Shown: positions 26,956-34,892 of the stretch, piece after piece
How the letters are laid out: each line of letters starts with the position of its first letter
Position numbering within the stretch: position 1 is the stretch's first letter
Source: 66-474 sp035606235
GTDB lineage: Bacteria > Pseudomonadota > Gammaproteobacteria > Xanthomonadales > Rhodanobacteraceae
DNA length: 64,000 nucleotides
Assembly: GCA_035606235.1 (NCBI GenBank)
Contig: DATNFU010000026.1
Span: 106,404-170,403 of the forward strand
Direction of reading: 5' to 3'
Position numbers and translations under genes: made by a program
The notes under the pieces: generated by a model
Told to the model about the DNA's origin: nothing
Seen by the model: the letters and a program-made list of their open reading frames with translations, nothing else
Databases searched by the model: none

Positions 26956-27567
26956 ATGAGCAACGTAATCCAGCTTCCCAGCACCGGCCCTCGCCAGCAA
27001 TTACGCGCGGCCATGCAACGCGGCGAACTGGTGCGGGTGTGGCGTACCGGCCTGGAAGAAGGCAGTTTCTGCGGCTATGTAGCCGGCATCGGCATGGAAT
27101 TTCTGCTGCTGTGGGTGGTCGGTGACCAGATCAGCTTCGATGGTCTGTATGCGATGCGCCTGCGCGATATCACCGAAGTCGAGGCGCCCGAAGCGCACCA
27201 CGTGTTCATCGGCAAGGCGCTGAGCATCCGCAAGATCCACCCGCGGCTGCCGCGCGAATTTCCGCTGGACAACATCGATCAGGTGATCCGGGCCACCGCC
27301 GAGCACGCCGCAGTGATGGGCGTGCACGTGGATAGCGAGGAAGAATCCGAGGTCTGCTACATCGGCCGCCTGCTCAGCGTGGAGGAAGACGGATTCAATC
27401 TGCAGGAAATCACCCCGGATGCCGAATGGCTGCGCGAGCCGTCGTTCTTTGCGTGGGACGAGGTCTCCACCATCAGCTTCGACGAGCCTTACGCGGGTGC
27501 GTTGCTGGATGTCGCCGGCCAATGGCCGCGGATCGACCAGATCGGGTCGGGTGCGGGAAGGGCGTGA
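26956..27567 (+). CDS. Conserved hypothetical protein
   Basis: A 203-residue acidic cytoplasmic protein that I do not recognise. It has no signal peptide or membrane span. Two similar segments, GSFCGYVAGIGMEFLLLWVVGDQISFDGLYAMRL split over 36-69 and VCYIGRLLSVEEDGFNLQEI (about 135-154), each resemble a small beta-barrel with the pattern G-x-h-h-x-h followed by FDGLYA/FNLQEI, so it may be a duplicated SH3-like or WYL-like barrel; this is a guess from pattern. It lies between hslU and the DUF971 gene with its own leaderless-type promoter. Confidence 0.75.
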   Translation: MSNVIQLPSTGPRQQLRAAMQRGELVRVWRTGLEEGSFCGYVAGIGMEFLLLWVVGDQISFDGLYAMRLRDITEVEAPEAHHVFIGKALSIRKIHPRLPREFPLDNIDQVIRATAEHAAVMGVHVDSEEESEVCYIGRLLSVEEDGFNLQEITPDAEWLREPSFFAWDEVSTISFDEPYAGALLDVAGQWPRIDQIGSGAGRA

Positions 27568-27592
27568 CTTGCGCGGCGAGCCGCTTGGATGT

Positions 27593-27715
27593 GCAGGAGC
27601 GCGTCTGCGCGCGACCGAAGAAGCCTGATTGCAGGTGACCACGGAGCTTAGGCCATGATGGCAGCTCTTGATCACGACTCCGCACGCGCTCCTGTAGGAG
27701 CGCGCCTGCGCGCGA
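27593..27715 (+). repeat. Two direct copies of the GTAGGAGC repeat
   Basis: Copies begin at 27593 (GCAGGAGCGCGTCTGCGCGC, two changes) and 27694 (GTAGGAGCGCGCCTGCGCGC, matching the best copy). Between them are scrambled pieces of the composite unit (CCACGGAGCTTAGGCCATGA near 27639 and GCGCTCCTGTAGGAGCGC around 27687). The region between the genes at 27568-27858 holds repeats only. Confidence 0.8.
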
Positions 27716-27730
27716 CACACAACTCTCCTT

Positions 27731-27823
27731 CGTCATTCCGGATGCTGCGCGGCCGCTTGTCGGAACCCAGTGACTTTGATCTGCTTTGAAAGTCACTGGG
27801 TTCCGGCTTTCGCCGGAATGACG
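27731..27823. repeat. MITE-like nested inverted repeat
   Basis: A 93-bp element with outer 11-bp ends CGTCATTCCGG and CCGGAATGACG, and an inner perfect 16-bp inverted repeat GGAACCCAGTGACTTT / AAAGTCACTGGGTTCC (27762-27777 and 27789-27804). A second element with the same ends but a different middle lies at 41736-41817. It encodes nothing and ends 35 nt before the DUF971 start. Confidence 0.85.
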
Positions 27824-27846
27824 GCCGATGAGGAGCTTTCGGGCAT

Positions 27847-27852
27847 TACACT
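27847..27852 (+). promoter_or_regulatory. -10-like box immediately upstream of the DUF971 gene
   Basis: TACACT ends 6 nt before the ATG at 27859, with no Shine-Dalgarno sequence in between. Confidence 0.5.
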
Positions 27853-27858
27853 TCACGG

Positions 27859-28227
27859 ATGCCCGTGCCCCGCCCCATCGATATCATCCTGCATCGCGCC
27901 TCGCACGCGCTCGAAGTCGCCTTCGACAACGGCGAGCGCTTCGATCTGCCCTGCGAATATTTGCGCGTGCACTCACCCAGCGCCGAAGTGCAGGGCCACG
28001 GGCCCGGCCAGCAGGTACTGGTGCCCGGCAAGCGCGACGTCAACATTGACGCGATTGAGCCGGTCGGCAATTACGGCGTGCTGCTGCGCTTCTCCGACGG
28101 CCACGCCACCGGCATCTTCTCGTGGAGCACGCTATACGAACTGGGCGTCAACCAGGAACGCAACTGGCAGGCGTATCTGGAAGCACTGGAGAAGAATGGG
28201 CTCGATCGTGCACCTCTTGGGCCCTAG
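27859..28227 (+). CDS. DUF971 family protein
   Basis: A 122-residue single-domain protein of the gamma-butyrobetaine-hydroxylase-like N-terminal family. The pattern LHRASHALEVAFDNGERFDLPCEYLRV (split over 11-37) and GNYGVLLRFSDGHATGIFSW is characteristic. In eukaryotic and some bacterial proteins this domain binds zinc or Fe-S clusters, but the stand-alone function is unproven. In Xanthomonads this gene commonly follows hslVU and lies close to ubiE; here ubiE is about 27 kb away. Confidence 0.88.
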   Translation: MPVPRPIDIILHRASHALEVAFDNGERFDLPCEYLRVHSPSAEVQGHGPGQQVLVPGKRDVNIDAIEPVGNYGVLLRFSDGHATGIFSWSTLYELGVNQERNWQAYLEALEKNGLDRAPLGP

Positions 28228-28297
28228 GAGGTGCGCAATGTATGTGACTGATCCAATTTCTGCCGATCGCCCGTAGCAAGCCCGGTCTCCACCCAAT

Positions 28298-28816
28298 CTA
28301 TTTTGGTTGCGCTCGCACCCCGAGAGCTGGCTGGTTCGCCAGCAGCGCCGCGCGACGCTCCAGGCTCTCCTTCGGCCAATATTTCTCGCGGTCGTAATAT
28401 TTGAGCATTACCGGCGCGTTGTCCGGCAGGATCACCCACCGCTGTTTTGACTCCGTGAAGATGTGGATGTCGGGCGGGAAACGATCCGGCTCGTCCAGCG
28501 TACCAACGCGGATGAAGGTGAAGCGATCGCCGGCGCCGGCGTAATGGCTCCAGATCGCGATGCGGCATCGCGGGCAACGCGCGATCTTCTGGCCCTTGCC
28601 GCTCGCCGACGGCGTCAGCACCAGATCCACTTCGCCGCTCAGCAACTGCACGCGATCGCTTTCGATCAGCGCGTTCATCACGAACGCCGAGCCCGTTTCG
28701 CGTTGGCACCAGCGACAATGGCAGCAGTGCACGAACAGCGGCGTGCTGACCATCGCGTACCGCACGAGCCGGCAATCGCAACCTCCGGAAATGGTTTCGC
28801 TTGGCGAAATCATCAT
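28298..28816 (-). CDS. GFA (glutathione-dependent formaldehyde-activating enzyme-like) family protein
   Basis: A 172-residue zinc protein of the GFA/CENP-V fold. Zinc cysteines are visible in GGCDCRLVRY (12-21), CCHCRWCQRETG (31-42) and ARCPRCRIAIWS. Members are named for glutathione-formaldehyde adduct formation, an activity shown for very few and since questioned, so the real role is open. A double ATG starts the protein; no strong Shine-Dalgarno sequence is seen. A fragment of the GGATTCCGG repeat lies 23 nt upstream. Confidence 0.87.
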   Translation of the reverse strand: MMISPSETISGGCDCRLVRYAMVSTPLFVHCCHCRWCQRETGSAFVMNALIESDRVQLLSGEVDLVLTPSASGKGQKIARCPRCRIAIWSHYAGAGDRFTFIRVGTLDEPDRFPPDIHIFTESKQRWVILPDNAPVMLKYYDREKYWPKESLERRAALLANQPALGVRAQPK

Positions 28817-28838
28817 GGCTGCTCCGCATGAAGACGCC

Positions 28839-28862
28839 GGATTCCGGCTTCGCCGGAATGAT
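28839..28862. repeat. Fragment of the CCGGAATGAC repeat family
   Basis: GGATTCCGGCTTCGCCGGAA followed by TGAT is a short hairpin matching the right end of the elements at 27731 and 41736, with one base deleted. Confidence 0.65.
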
Positions 28863-28930
28863 CGCGTGTTCAGCGTCGCATGCGAAGACGGCGCCTCGCG
28901 GCGCCGTCTAATGCAACTTGCGATGAGCAG

Positions 28931-29332
28931 TCAGTGCCGCAACCCGCCGCCCGAACTGGCATAGTAGCGGTTGAGTTCCGAATTGAATCCCGGATCCGCG
29001 AAATCCGGCCAGTGATTCTTGTCGAAGCCGGGTGCGCTCTTCAGCGTTTCCTTGGGAATATCCAGCACCAGGCAATGGTGATCGGTATCCAGACGCAGTG
29101 CGTCCCATGGCACCGCGAACAATTTGTTGCCCATGCCGAGCCAGCCGCCGAACGACACCACGGCGTATTGCACCGTGCCGTTGCGGGTATCGATCATCAG
29201 ATCCTTGATGTCGCCCAGATCCTCGCCGGCAGCGTTACGCACGCTGTCGCCGGTGAGCGTGCTGGAAGAAAGTATCCGGCCGGTATCGGTTCCGGTGCCG
29301 CGGCTGGAAGTAGTGGATTGCGGAGTCGCCAT
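28931..29332 (-). CDS. PRC-barrel domain protein
   Basis: A 133-residue soluble protein with a PRC-barrel at about 20-95: SSTLTGDSVRNAAGEDLGDI then DLMIDTRNGTVQYAVVSFGGWLG split over 44-66 and KLFAVPWDALRLD. The C-terminal 40 residues are less structured. Such stand-alone PRC-barrel proteins are common in proteobacteria next to stress genes, without a defined activity. A GGAGAT ribosome-binding site lies 7 nt before the ATG at 29332, which decides against the longer frame starting at 29395. Confidence 0.87.
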   Translation of the reverse strand: MATPQSTTSSRGTGTDTGRILSSSTLTGDSVRNAAGEDLGDIKDLMIDTRNGTVQYAVVSFGGWLGMGNKLFAVPWDALRLDTDHHCLVLDIPKETLKSAPGFDKNHWPDFADPGFNSELNRYYASSGGGLRH

Positions 29333-29461
29333 GACTTTTGATCTCCTGCGGATGAATGGAAGCGTGAACCCGCCTTGCGCGTGATCACAGTGCAAGTCTG
29401 CGCCGCACGATGTAACGTGCGCCGAAAGCGCGGGTGAAAATTGTCTGTGCGGATTCAGCCT

Positions 29462-32400
29462 TCACTCCGCCGCAAACAGCGCGTCCAGATCCGACTCGTC
29501 GAAGCTGAGCTTGTCGCGGGTGCCGCCGCCTTCCAGCACGGCTTGCGCGAGTTCCGCCTTGCGCGCTTTCAATTGCTCGATGCGCTCCTCGACGGTGTTG
29601 GCGCAGATCAAGCGGTATACGAACACCGGTTTGTCTTGGCCGATGCGATGCGCGCGATCGCTCGCTTGTGCTTCTGCAGCCGGGTTCCACCACGGGTCGT
29701 AGTGGATCACCGTGTCCGCGGCGGTGAGGTTCAGCCCCACTCCGCCGGCCTTCAGCGACAGCAGGAACAGCGGCACCTCGCCTTCCTGGAATTTGCGCAC
29801 GGGTTCGGCGCGGTCACGCGTATCGCCGGTGAGCGTGACGTACTTCAAATGCCGCCGATCGAGCTCGCGCGCGATCAGCGCCAGCATTTCCGTGAACTGC
29901 GAAAACAGCAGTACGCGCCGACCTTCGGATACCAGATCCGGCACCATCTCCATCAACAATTCAAGCTTGGCCGATTCGCGCACACCGCGCGCGGCTTCGA
30001 GCTTTACCAAGCGCGGATCGCAACAGGCCTGCCGAAGTTTCAACAACGCGTCCAGCACGATGATGCCGCTGTGCTCGATGCCGCGCTGACGAATCACTTC
30101 GCGCAATTCCTCGGCCAGCGACACGCGCAAGGATTCGTAGAGTTCGCGCTGGCGCCCCGATAGCACGACGCTGCGCGCAATCTCGGTTTTCTCCGGCAGG
30201 TCGCGCGCGACTTGCGCCTTGGTGCGACGCAGGATGAAGGGCGCCAGCCGGTGATTGAGCCGAGCCTGGCATTCCTGATCGTCCTGGCGCTCGATCGGAA
30301 TGCGGTAATGCTTGCGGAACGCGCCTTCGTCGCCGAGCAGGCCGGGTACGGCAAGATCCATCTGTGACCACAACTCGCCCAGGTGGTTTTCCAGCGGCGT
30401 GCCGGTCATGCACAGCCGCCGCGCTGACGCGATCGACAACAATGCGCGGCGCGCCTGGGTGCGCGGGTTCTTCACCTGTTGCGCCTCATCCAGCACCACC
30501 AGCGCGAACGGCTGCTCGCGCAGCACGGAGAGATCACGCGGCAGCAGCGCGTAACTGGTGAGGATCACATCATTGCCCGCCAGTCGATCGAAACTGCGCA
30601 CGCGCTCGGGGCCATGCAGCGTCAGCAGTTTCAGGCTCGGCGCGAAACGTTTCGCTTCGGCTTGCCAATTCGGGATCACACTGGTCGGGGCGACGATCAG
30701 CGCTGGCTGCGTCAGTGCGCTGGTCTCTTTCAACGCCAGCAAGTGCGCGAGCAGTTGCACGGTTTTGCCCAAACCCATGTCATCGGCAAGGATGCCGCCG
30801 AGGCCCGCTTCGGCCAGCGCGTTCAACCAGCGCAGACCGTCGCGCTGATAGGGTCGCAATTCGCCGATCAGATCCACCGGCGCGGCATCGGACGCGTGTT
30901 CCGCGGCTTCGCGCAGTCGCGTCGTAAAGCCGGTCAACCCCTGCGGCGCATCCAGCTTGCCGCCGCCCTTCGGGAGCGCCTGCGCGAACTCCTCCAGCCG
31001 CCCGGCCTGCACGCGCGGCAGGCGCAATTTCTCGCGCGGACGTTGCAGGTATTCGGCCAAAGGCGCCAGCAAGGCGCGCAACACCGACAAGCGCACCGGC
31101 ACGCGGCGACGTTCGTCCACCGGCGCGTACCACACCGCATCTTCGGTTTCGTTGGGCGGCGCGGTCAGCGACAGCGTATGTTCGGAAAGGGCGCGTCCCA
31201 CGGCCGGCAACAGATTGATGCGATGGCCTTCCACTTCGATGCCGACTTCGAAATCGAAAGCGTCGCCGCCCTTGTCTTCCTCCGCCACGCCATACCATTG
31301 CGGCGGACCTTCCAGCACTTCGAACGGAAACGTGGAAGCGTAATCGACGGTAAAGCCATCGCTTTCGATTTTTTCGCGCAGGCCCAGCCAGCGCGACGGT
31401 GTGTTGACCTCCAGCGCGCCGGCGTAACCCTTGCCTGGGAACAGCCACGCGTCTTCCGGCAGGCTGTCGCTCATGTCCCAGGGCAAGCCTTCGCAATCCA
31501 CCGCGGGCGCCAAGCCGAAACTCTCCAGACGCTCCATCGTCGCCAATTCGTCGGCGCGCTTGCGCGCGATCTCGACGAGTTTGCCGTCGCGCACGCGCCG
31601 CACCAGCGGTTCGCCGCCGCGACCAGGCAAGCGTTCACCGCCGTAATCGAAAGTGAGCCGCGCATAAGCCAGCGGCGGCGTGCCGGCGCCGATGCGCGCG
31701 TGGCGCGTCAATGCGTGCAGGGTGAGCACGGGCTTTGGCGCCAGTTCCGCGCGTTCCACTGCGGCGAACGCGCGCGGCGCGGGGATGCGTTTGGCGTAAG
31801 GCGAGGCTGCAATCGCCTGCGCCAGCGGCTCGCCGTATTCAGGCGCGAGCGGTGGCGCATCCAGCAGTGCGACCTCGTCTTCCGAACCCTCGAAAAAGCC
31901 AAGTTCCGCGTGTTCGGCATCGAGATACCATAGTCCCCCGATGCGTAGCAGGCGTTCGCGTTGTGGCAGTTCCGGCAGCAGGCGCTGGCGGCCGTCGTCT
32001 TCGAGTTGCCAGTGCCACACGAGCGATCGCGGCTTGCCACGCGCCAGCCGCAAACCGGCGACCCCGCCCAGCAGGCATGGCGCGCAATCGAGTATTTCAA
32101 TCAGCAGCGCGTCGCCAAAGCCGCCGGAGAGATGCGCGTAAGAGCGGCCTTTGCGCTGTGTCTGCGGCAAGCCGAGCACGCCGGCCGCCAAGCGCAGCAT
32201 CGGCGCGGGCAGCCCGGCGCCGGTCAGTTGCTTGGGATCCAGCGGCACCGCACGACCCAGGCGTCCGCCGGCGATCGTCTCCAGCAGCACCGGCGCAATT
32301 TCCACACGCGCGGCCGGCGGCTCGTCGTGCAGCAACTCCAGCAGGAAGCCCAACGTCGACCCCGACGGTGTGCGGCGCTTCGACGTGGTTTCGCTCAGCA

Positions 32401-32500
32401 AGCGCCGCCATATCGCCGGCAGCGCGACGCCTGCGGATTTTTCCGCGCGCGGCGTCGTGGGGTTGGACGCGGGGTCGGTCGAGGCGTTGCGGCGTTGCAT
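29462..32500 (-). CDS. SNF2-family DEAD/DEAH-box helicase (Swi2/Snf2, RapA-like group)
   Basis: A 1012-residue ATPase predicted to translocate along double-stranded DNA. The N-terminal 540 residues are poorly characterised bacterial-SNF2 sequence. The helicase core has Walker A DDMGLGKT (about 571-578), motif II DEAQ (about 667-670), LCMTGTPLENHLGELWSQMD for motif III and onward, and motif VI DRAHRIGQDKPV. It matches the bacterial SNF2 proteins often called HepA. ATG at 32500 is used; an in-frame GTG at 32518 is an alternative. No SWIM zinc finger was seen at the N-terminus. Confidence 0.9.
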   Translation of the reverse strand: MQRRNASTDPASNPTTPRAEKSAGVALPAIWRRLLSETTSKRRTPSGSTLGFLLELLHDEPPAARVEIAPVLLETIAGGRLGRAVPLDPKQLTGAGLPAPMLRLAAGVLGLPQTQRKGRSYAHLSGGFGDALLIEILDCAPCLLGGVAGLRLARGKPRSLVWHWQLEDDGRQRLLPELPQRERLLRIGGLWYLDAEHAELGFFEGSEDEVALLDAPPLAPEYGEPLAQAIAASPYAKRIPAPRAFAAVERAELAPKPVLTLHALTRHARIGAGTPPLAYARLTFDYGGERLPGRGGEPLVRRVRDGKLVEIARKRADELATMERLESFGLAPAVDCEGLPWDMSDSLPEDAWLFPGKGYAGALEVNTPSRWLGLREKIESDGFTVDYASTFPFEVLEGPPQWYGVAEEDKGGDAFDFEVGIEVEGHRINLLPAVGRALSEHTLSLTAPPNETEDAVWYAPVDERRRVPVRLSVLRALLAPLAEYLQRPREKLRLPRVQAGRLEEFAQALPKGGGKLDAPQGLTGFTTRLREAAEHASDAAPVDLIGELRPYQRDGLRWLNALAEAGLGGILADDMGLGKTVQLLAHLLALKETSALTQPALIVAPTSVIPNWQAEAKRFAPSLKLLTLHGPERVRSFDRLAGNDVILTSYALLPRDLSVLREQPFALVVLDEAQQVKNPRTQARRALLSIASARRLCMTGTPLENHLGELWSQMDLAVPGLLGDEGAFRKHYRIPIERQDDQECQARLNHRLAPFILRRTKAQVARDLPEKTEIARSVVLSGRQRELYESLRVSLAEELREVIRQRGIEHSGIIVLDALLKLRQACCDPRLVKLEAARGVRESAKLELLMEMVPDLVSEGRRVLLFSQFTEMLALIARELDRRHLKYVTLTGDTRDRAEPVRKFQEGEVPLFLLSLKAGGVGLNLTAADTVIHYDPWWNPAAEAQASDRAHRIGQDKPVFVYRLICANTVEERIEQLKARKAELAQAVLEGGGTRDKLSFDESDLDALFAAE

Positions 32501-32640
32501 GCGCGCGGTTTGTCGCACTCAAAAGACCGAGCATACTATTTATGCGCTGTCCCTGCGCGTGAAAGCCACCATGAATGGCTGCGCCTTATCGACTGGATCC
32601 AACGCTCGCAAAACGCCAGCTTTCGTCGCTTCGGGCGCGC

Positions 32641-33663
32641 CTATGATCGGAACAGATGTTCCGGGTATTCCGGCTTGCGCTCGCGTGCGAGCAACGCGTG
32701 CAGCGCGTCGGTGGGTGTCATCTCGCCACGCAGGACCAGTTGCACGTGCTGGGAGATCGGCAAATCCAGCTCGTGGCGATCGGCCAGGCGCATCACTTCA
32801 TCGGCGGTGACCGCGCCCTCCACGACCTGGCCGATGTCGTTCAAGGCCTGTTGCAGGGGTACGCCGCGTCCCAGTGCCACGCCGAAGCGATGATTGCGCG
32901 ACAACTCGCCGGTGCAGGTCAGCACCAGATCGCCCAGGCCGGCGAGGCCCATCAGGGTTTGGGCCTGCGCGCCGAGTGCCGCGCCGAGACGCAGCATCTC
33001 GTTCATCCCGCGCGTGATCAAACCTGCCCGCGCGTTCAAGCCCAATTGCATGCCGTCGGCGACGCCGGTGGCGACAGCCAGCACGTTTTTCATCGCGCCG
33101 CCCAGTTCCGCGCCCAGCATGTCATTGCCGGTATAGGCGCGGAAACTCGACGAATGCAGCAATTGCGCAACCGTATGCGCGAAGGCGTTGTCACGTGAAT
33201 GCACGGTCACCGCGGTCGGTAAACCGGCCGCGACTTCGCGCGCGAACGATGGCCCGGTAACCACCGCCGCAGGCGCGTCCGGCAGGCGTTCACCGACCAG
33301 CTCGTGCAGAAAGCGGCCGGTGCCGGGCTCGAAACCCTTGGTCGCCCAGGCGAAACCCGCCCCCCGCGGGAGCAGCGGGGCGGCTTCGTTCAATACCTGA
33401 TGGAATGCATGGCTGGGCACCGCGACCAGCGCCAGATCGGCACGATCCAACGCCGCGCGCAGATCCGATTCAAAGCGCAGCCCCGGCGGCAGTTCCGTCT
33501 CCGGCAGGTAGCGCGCGTTGCGCTGCGCGCTTGCGATTTGCGACAACGCGCGCGGGTCGCGGCCCCACAACGTGGCGCACGCGCCGTTGCGCGTCAACAG
33601 CGCGGCCAGCGCCGTGCCCCATGAGCCCGCGCCGAGTACGGCAACGGTCGCTCCGCGGCTCAT
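32641..33663 (-). CDS. gpsA: Glycerol-3-phosphate dehydrogenase (NAD(P)+)
   Basis: Reduces dihydroxyacetone phosphate to sn-glycerol 3-phosphate, the backbone of phospholipids, and so feeds PlsB encoded at 46881. It is 340 residues. The nucleotide motif is GAGSWGTALA (11-20), with FAWATKGFEPGTG (about 109-121), the active-site Lys region NVLAVATGVADGMQLG and the C-terminal substrate site LGDLVLTCTGELSRNH. The ATG is only 4 nt after the secB stop, the usual secB-gpsA pairing in gammaproteobacteria. Confidence 0.95.
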   Translation of the reverse strand: MSRGATVAVLGAGSWGTALAALLTRNGACATLWGRDPRALSQIASAQRNARYLPETELPPGLRFESDLRAALDRADLALVAVPSHAFHQVLNEAAPLLPRGAGFAWATKGFEPGTGRFLHELVGERLPDAPAAVVTGPSFAREVAAGLPTAVTVHSRDNAFAHTVAQLLHSSSFRAYTGNDMLGAELGGAMKNVLAVATGVADGMQLGLNARAGLITRGMNEMLRLGAALGAQAQTLMGLAGLGDLVLTCTGELSRNHRFGVALGRGVPLQQALNDIGQVVEGAVTADEVMRLADRHELDLPISQHVQLVLRGEMTPTDALHALLARERKPEYPEHLFRS

Positions 33664-33667
33664 CCGT

Positions 33668-34162
33668 TCAGGCGTTCAAGGCCGGGGCTGCGTCGCCGCC
33701 CGCCGCTTGCTGCACCTGCTCGGCGTACAAGGCATCGAAATTGATCGGTTGCAGGAGCAGCGGCGGGAAGCCGCCGTTCTGCACCAGATCGGAGACGATC
33801 TGCCGCGCGTACGGAAACAGCACACTCGGGCAGTAGCTGCCGAGCACGGCATTCAACTCTTCCTGCGGGAACCCGATCGCGGCGAAGGCTCCGGCCTGCT
33901 GCACTTCTGCGAGATACGCGGTGCGCTCGTTGAGTGTGCAAGTCACCGTGAGCGTCAGCACCACCTCATAGCTGCCTTCGCCGATCTGGCCGGCCTTGTG
34001 GCTCAGATTCAACTGCACCTGGGGTTGGCCATCCTCCTGGTAAACGGCGGGCGCGTTCGGCACCTCGAACGAGGCGTCGCGCACGTAGATTTTCTGCAGC
34101 GCCAACTGCCGCTGCGGCGCGGCCTGGCCATTGCCATTGGTCGCCGGGGTCTGCTCTGCCAT
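33668..34162 (-). CDS. secB: Protein-export chaperone SecB
   Basis: A tetrameric cytoplasmic chaperone that keeps precursors unfolded and delivers them to SecA. It is 164 residues. The family core is visible in LQKIYVRDASFEVPNAP (22-38), QVQLNLSHKA and SYCPSVLFPYARQIVSDLVQNGGFPPLLLQPINF (split over 108-141). A CGGAGT ribosome-binding site precedes the ATG at 34162. It is divergent from rpmB and cotranscribed with gpsA. Confidence 0.95.
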   Translation of the reverse strand: MAEQTPATNGNGQAAPQRQLALQKIYVRDASFEVPNAPAVYQEDGQPQVQLNLSHKAGQIGEGSYEVVLTLTVTCTLNERTAYLAEVQQAGAFAAIGFPQEELNAVLGSYCPSVLFPYARQIVSDLVQNGGFPPLLLQPINFDALYAEQVQQAAGGDAAPALNA

Positions 34163-34237
34163 GGGTTCAACTCCGCTCGATATTTCAGGATACAGAAGCG
34201 GAATTGTCACACAGATGCGCGAATGCTGCACGTGCGA

Positions 34238-34267
34238 TTGCCGTGCCTGCGCGGGCTCTGCTATGCT
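34238..34267 (+). promoter_or_regulatory. Predicted promoter of rpmB-rpmG
   Basis: TTGCCG (34238-34243) and TATGCT (34262-34267) are separated by 18 bp. They would give a 5' leader of about 140 nt before rpmB. Confidence 0.5.
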
Positions 34268-34379
34268 TGCCGACTGATTTTTCGCCGGCCCGGAAGCCCG
34301 GGCGCCTCCGCTGCGCGATGCGGGGCTTCATGCGGCCTTCTTTCCGGCATCGCGCAGGCTTTTCATCGCCGGGCCGATG

Positions 34380-34398
34380 TTCCGCAGGCTATGCGGAA
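34380..34398 (+). promoter_or_regulatory. Hairpin in the rpmB leader
   Basis: TTCCGCA-GGCTA-TGCGGAA is a perfect 7-bp stem with a 5-nt loop, ending 4 nt before the AGGAG ribosome-binding site of rpmB. Its position would suit translational feedback by a ribosomal protein. Confidence 0.45.
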
Positions 34399-34413
34399 TC
34401 CGAGGAGAAAGTC

Positions 34414-34650
34414 ATGGCGCGAGTGTGCCAGGTTACCGGTAAAGGTACGCGCAGCGGCAACAATGTGTCGCACGCGAACAACAAGACCAAGCGGCGTTGG
34501 CTGCCGAACCTGCACGAACGCAGGTTCTGGGTGGCCGGCGAGAAGCGCTGGGTGAAATTGCGGGTGTCCAGCCACGCCCTGCGCACCATTGACAAGAACG
34601 GCATCGAATCCGTGCTCGCCGACCTGCGCGCGCGCGGCGAAAAGGTTTAA
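34414..34650 (+). CDS. rpmB: 50S ribosomal protein L28
   Basis: A 78-residue ribosomal protein with the canonical start MARVCQVTGKGTRSGNNVSH and the C-terminal segment RTIDKNGIESVLADLRARGEKV split over 57-78. AGGAG lies 6 nt before the ATG. The Cys residue needed for the four-cysteine zinc form is single here, so this is the zinc-independent version. It is followed 12 nt later by rpmG, the universal pairing. Confidence 0.97.
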   Translation: MARVCQVTGKGTRSGNNVSHANNKTKRRWLPNLHERRFWVAGEKRWVKLRVSSHALRTIDKNGIESVLADLRARGEKV

Positions 34651-34662
34651 GAGGAAACGAAC

Positions 34663-34827
34663 ATGGCAAGCAAACGCGACAAGATCCGCCTCACCTCCTC
34701 GGCCGGCACCGGGCACTTCTATACCACCGACAAGAACAAGAAGAACACACCGGACAAAATGGAGGTCAAGAAATACGACCCCGTCGTCCGCAAGCACGTG
34801 ATGTACAAGGAAGGCAAGATCAAATAA
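34663..34827 (+). CDS. rpmG: 50S ribosomal protein L33
   Basis: A 54-residue ribosomal protein: MASKRDKIRLTSSAGTGHFY then TTDKNKKNTPDKMEVKKYDP. The zinc-binding CxxC pairs of the C+ form are absent, so this is the zinc-free C- form. GAGGAA lies 6 nt before the ATG. An intrinsic terminator follows 22 nt after the stop. Confidence 0.97.
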   Translation: MASKRDKIRLTSSAGTGHFYTTDKNKKNTPDKMEVKKYDPVVRKHVMYKEGKIK

Positions 34828-34846
34828 CACCGCTTTCCGGCAAACA

Positions 34847-34874
34847 AAAACCCGCCTTTCGGCGGGTTTTTTTT
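34847..34874. terminator. Bidirectional Rho-independent terminator between rpmG and the desaturase gene
   Basis: AACCCGCC-TTTC-GGCGGGTT is a perfect 8-bp stem with a 4-nt loop, followed by Ts on the plus strand and preceded by an A-rich run, so it also works for the convergent desaturase gene. Confidence 0.95.
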
Positions 34875-34892
34875 AAACGATGAACGGGCGAA

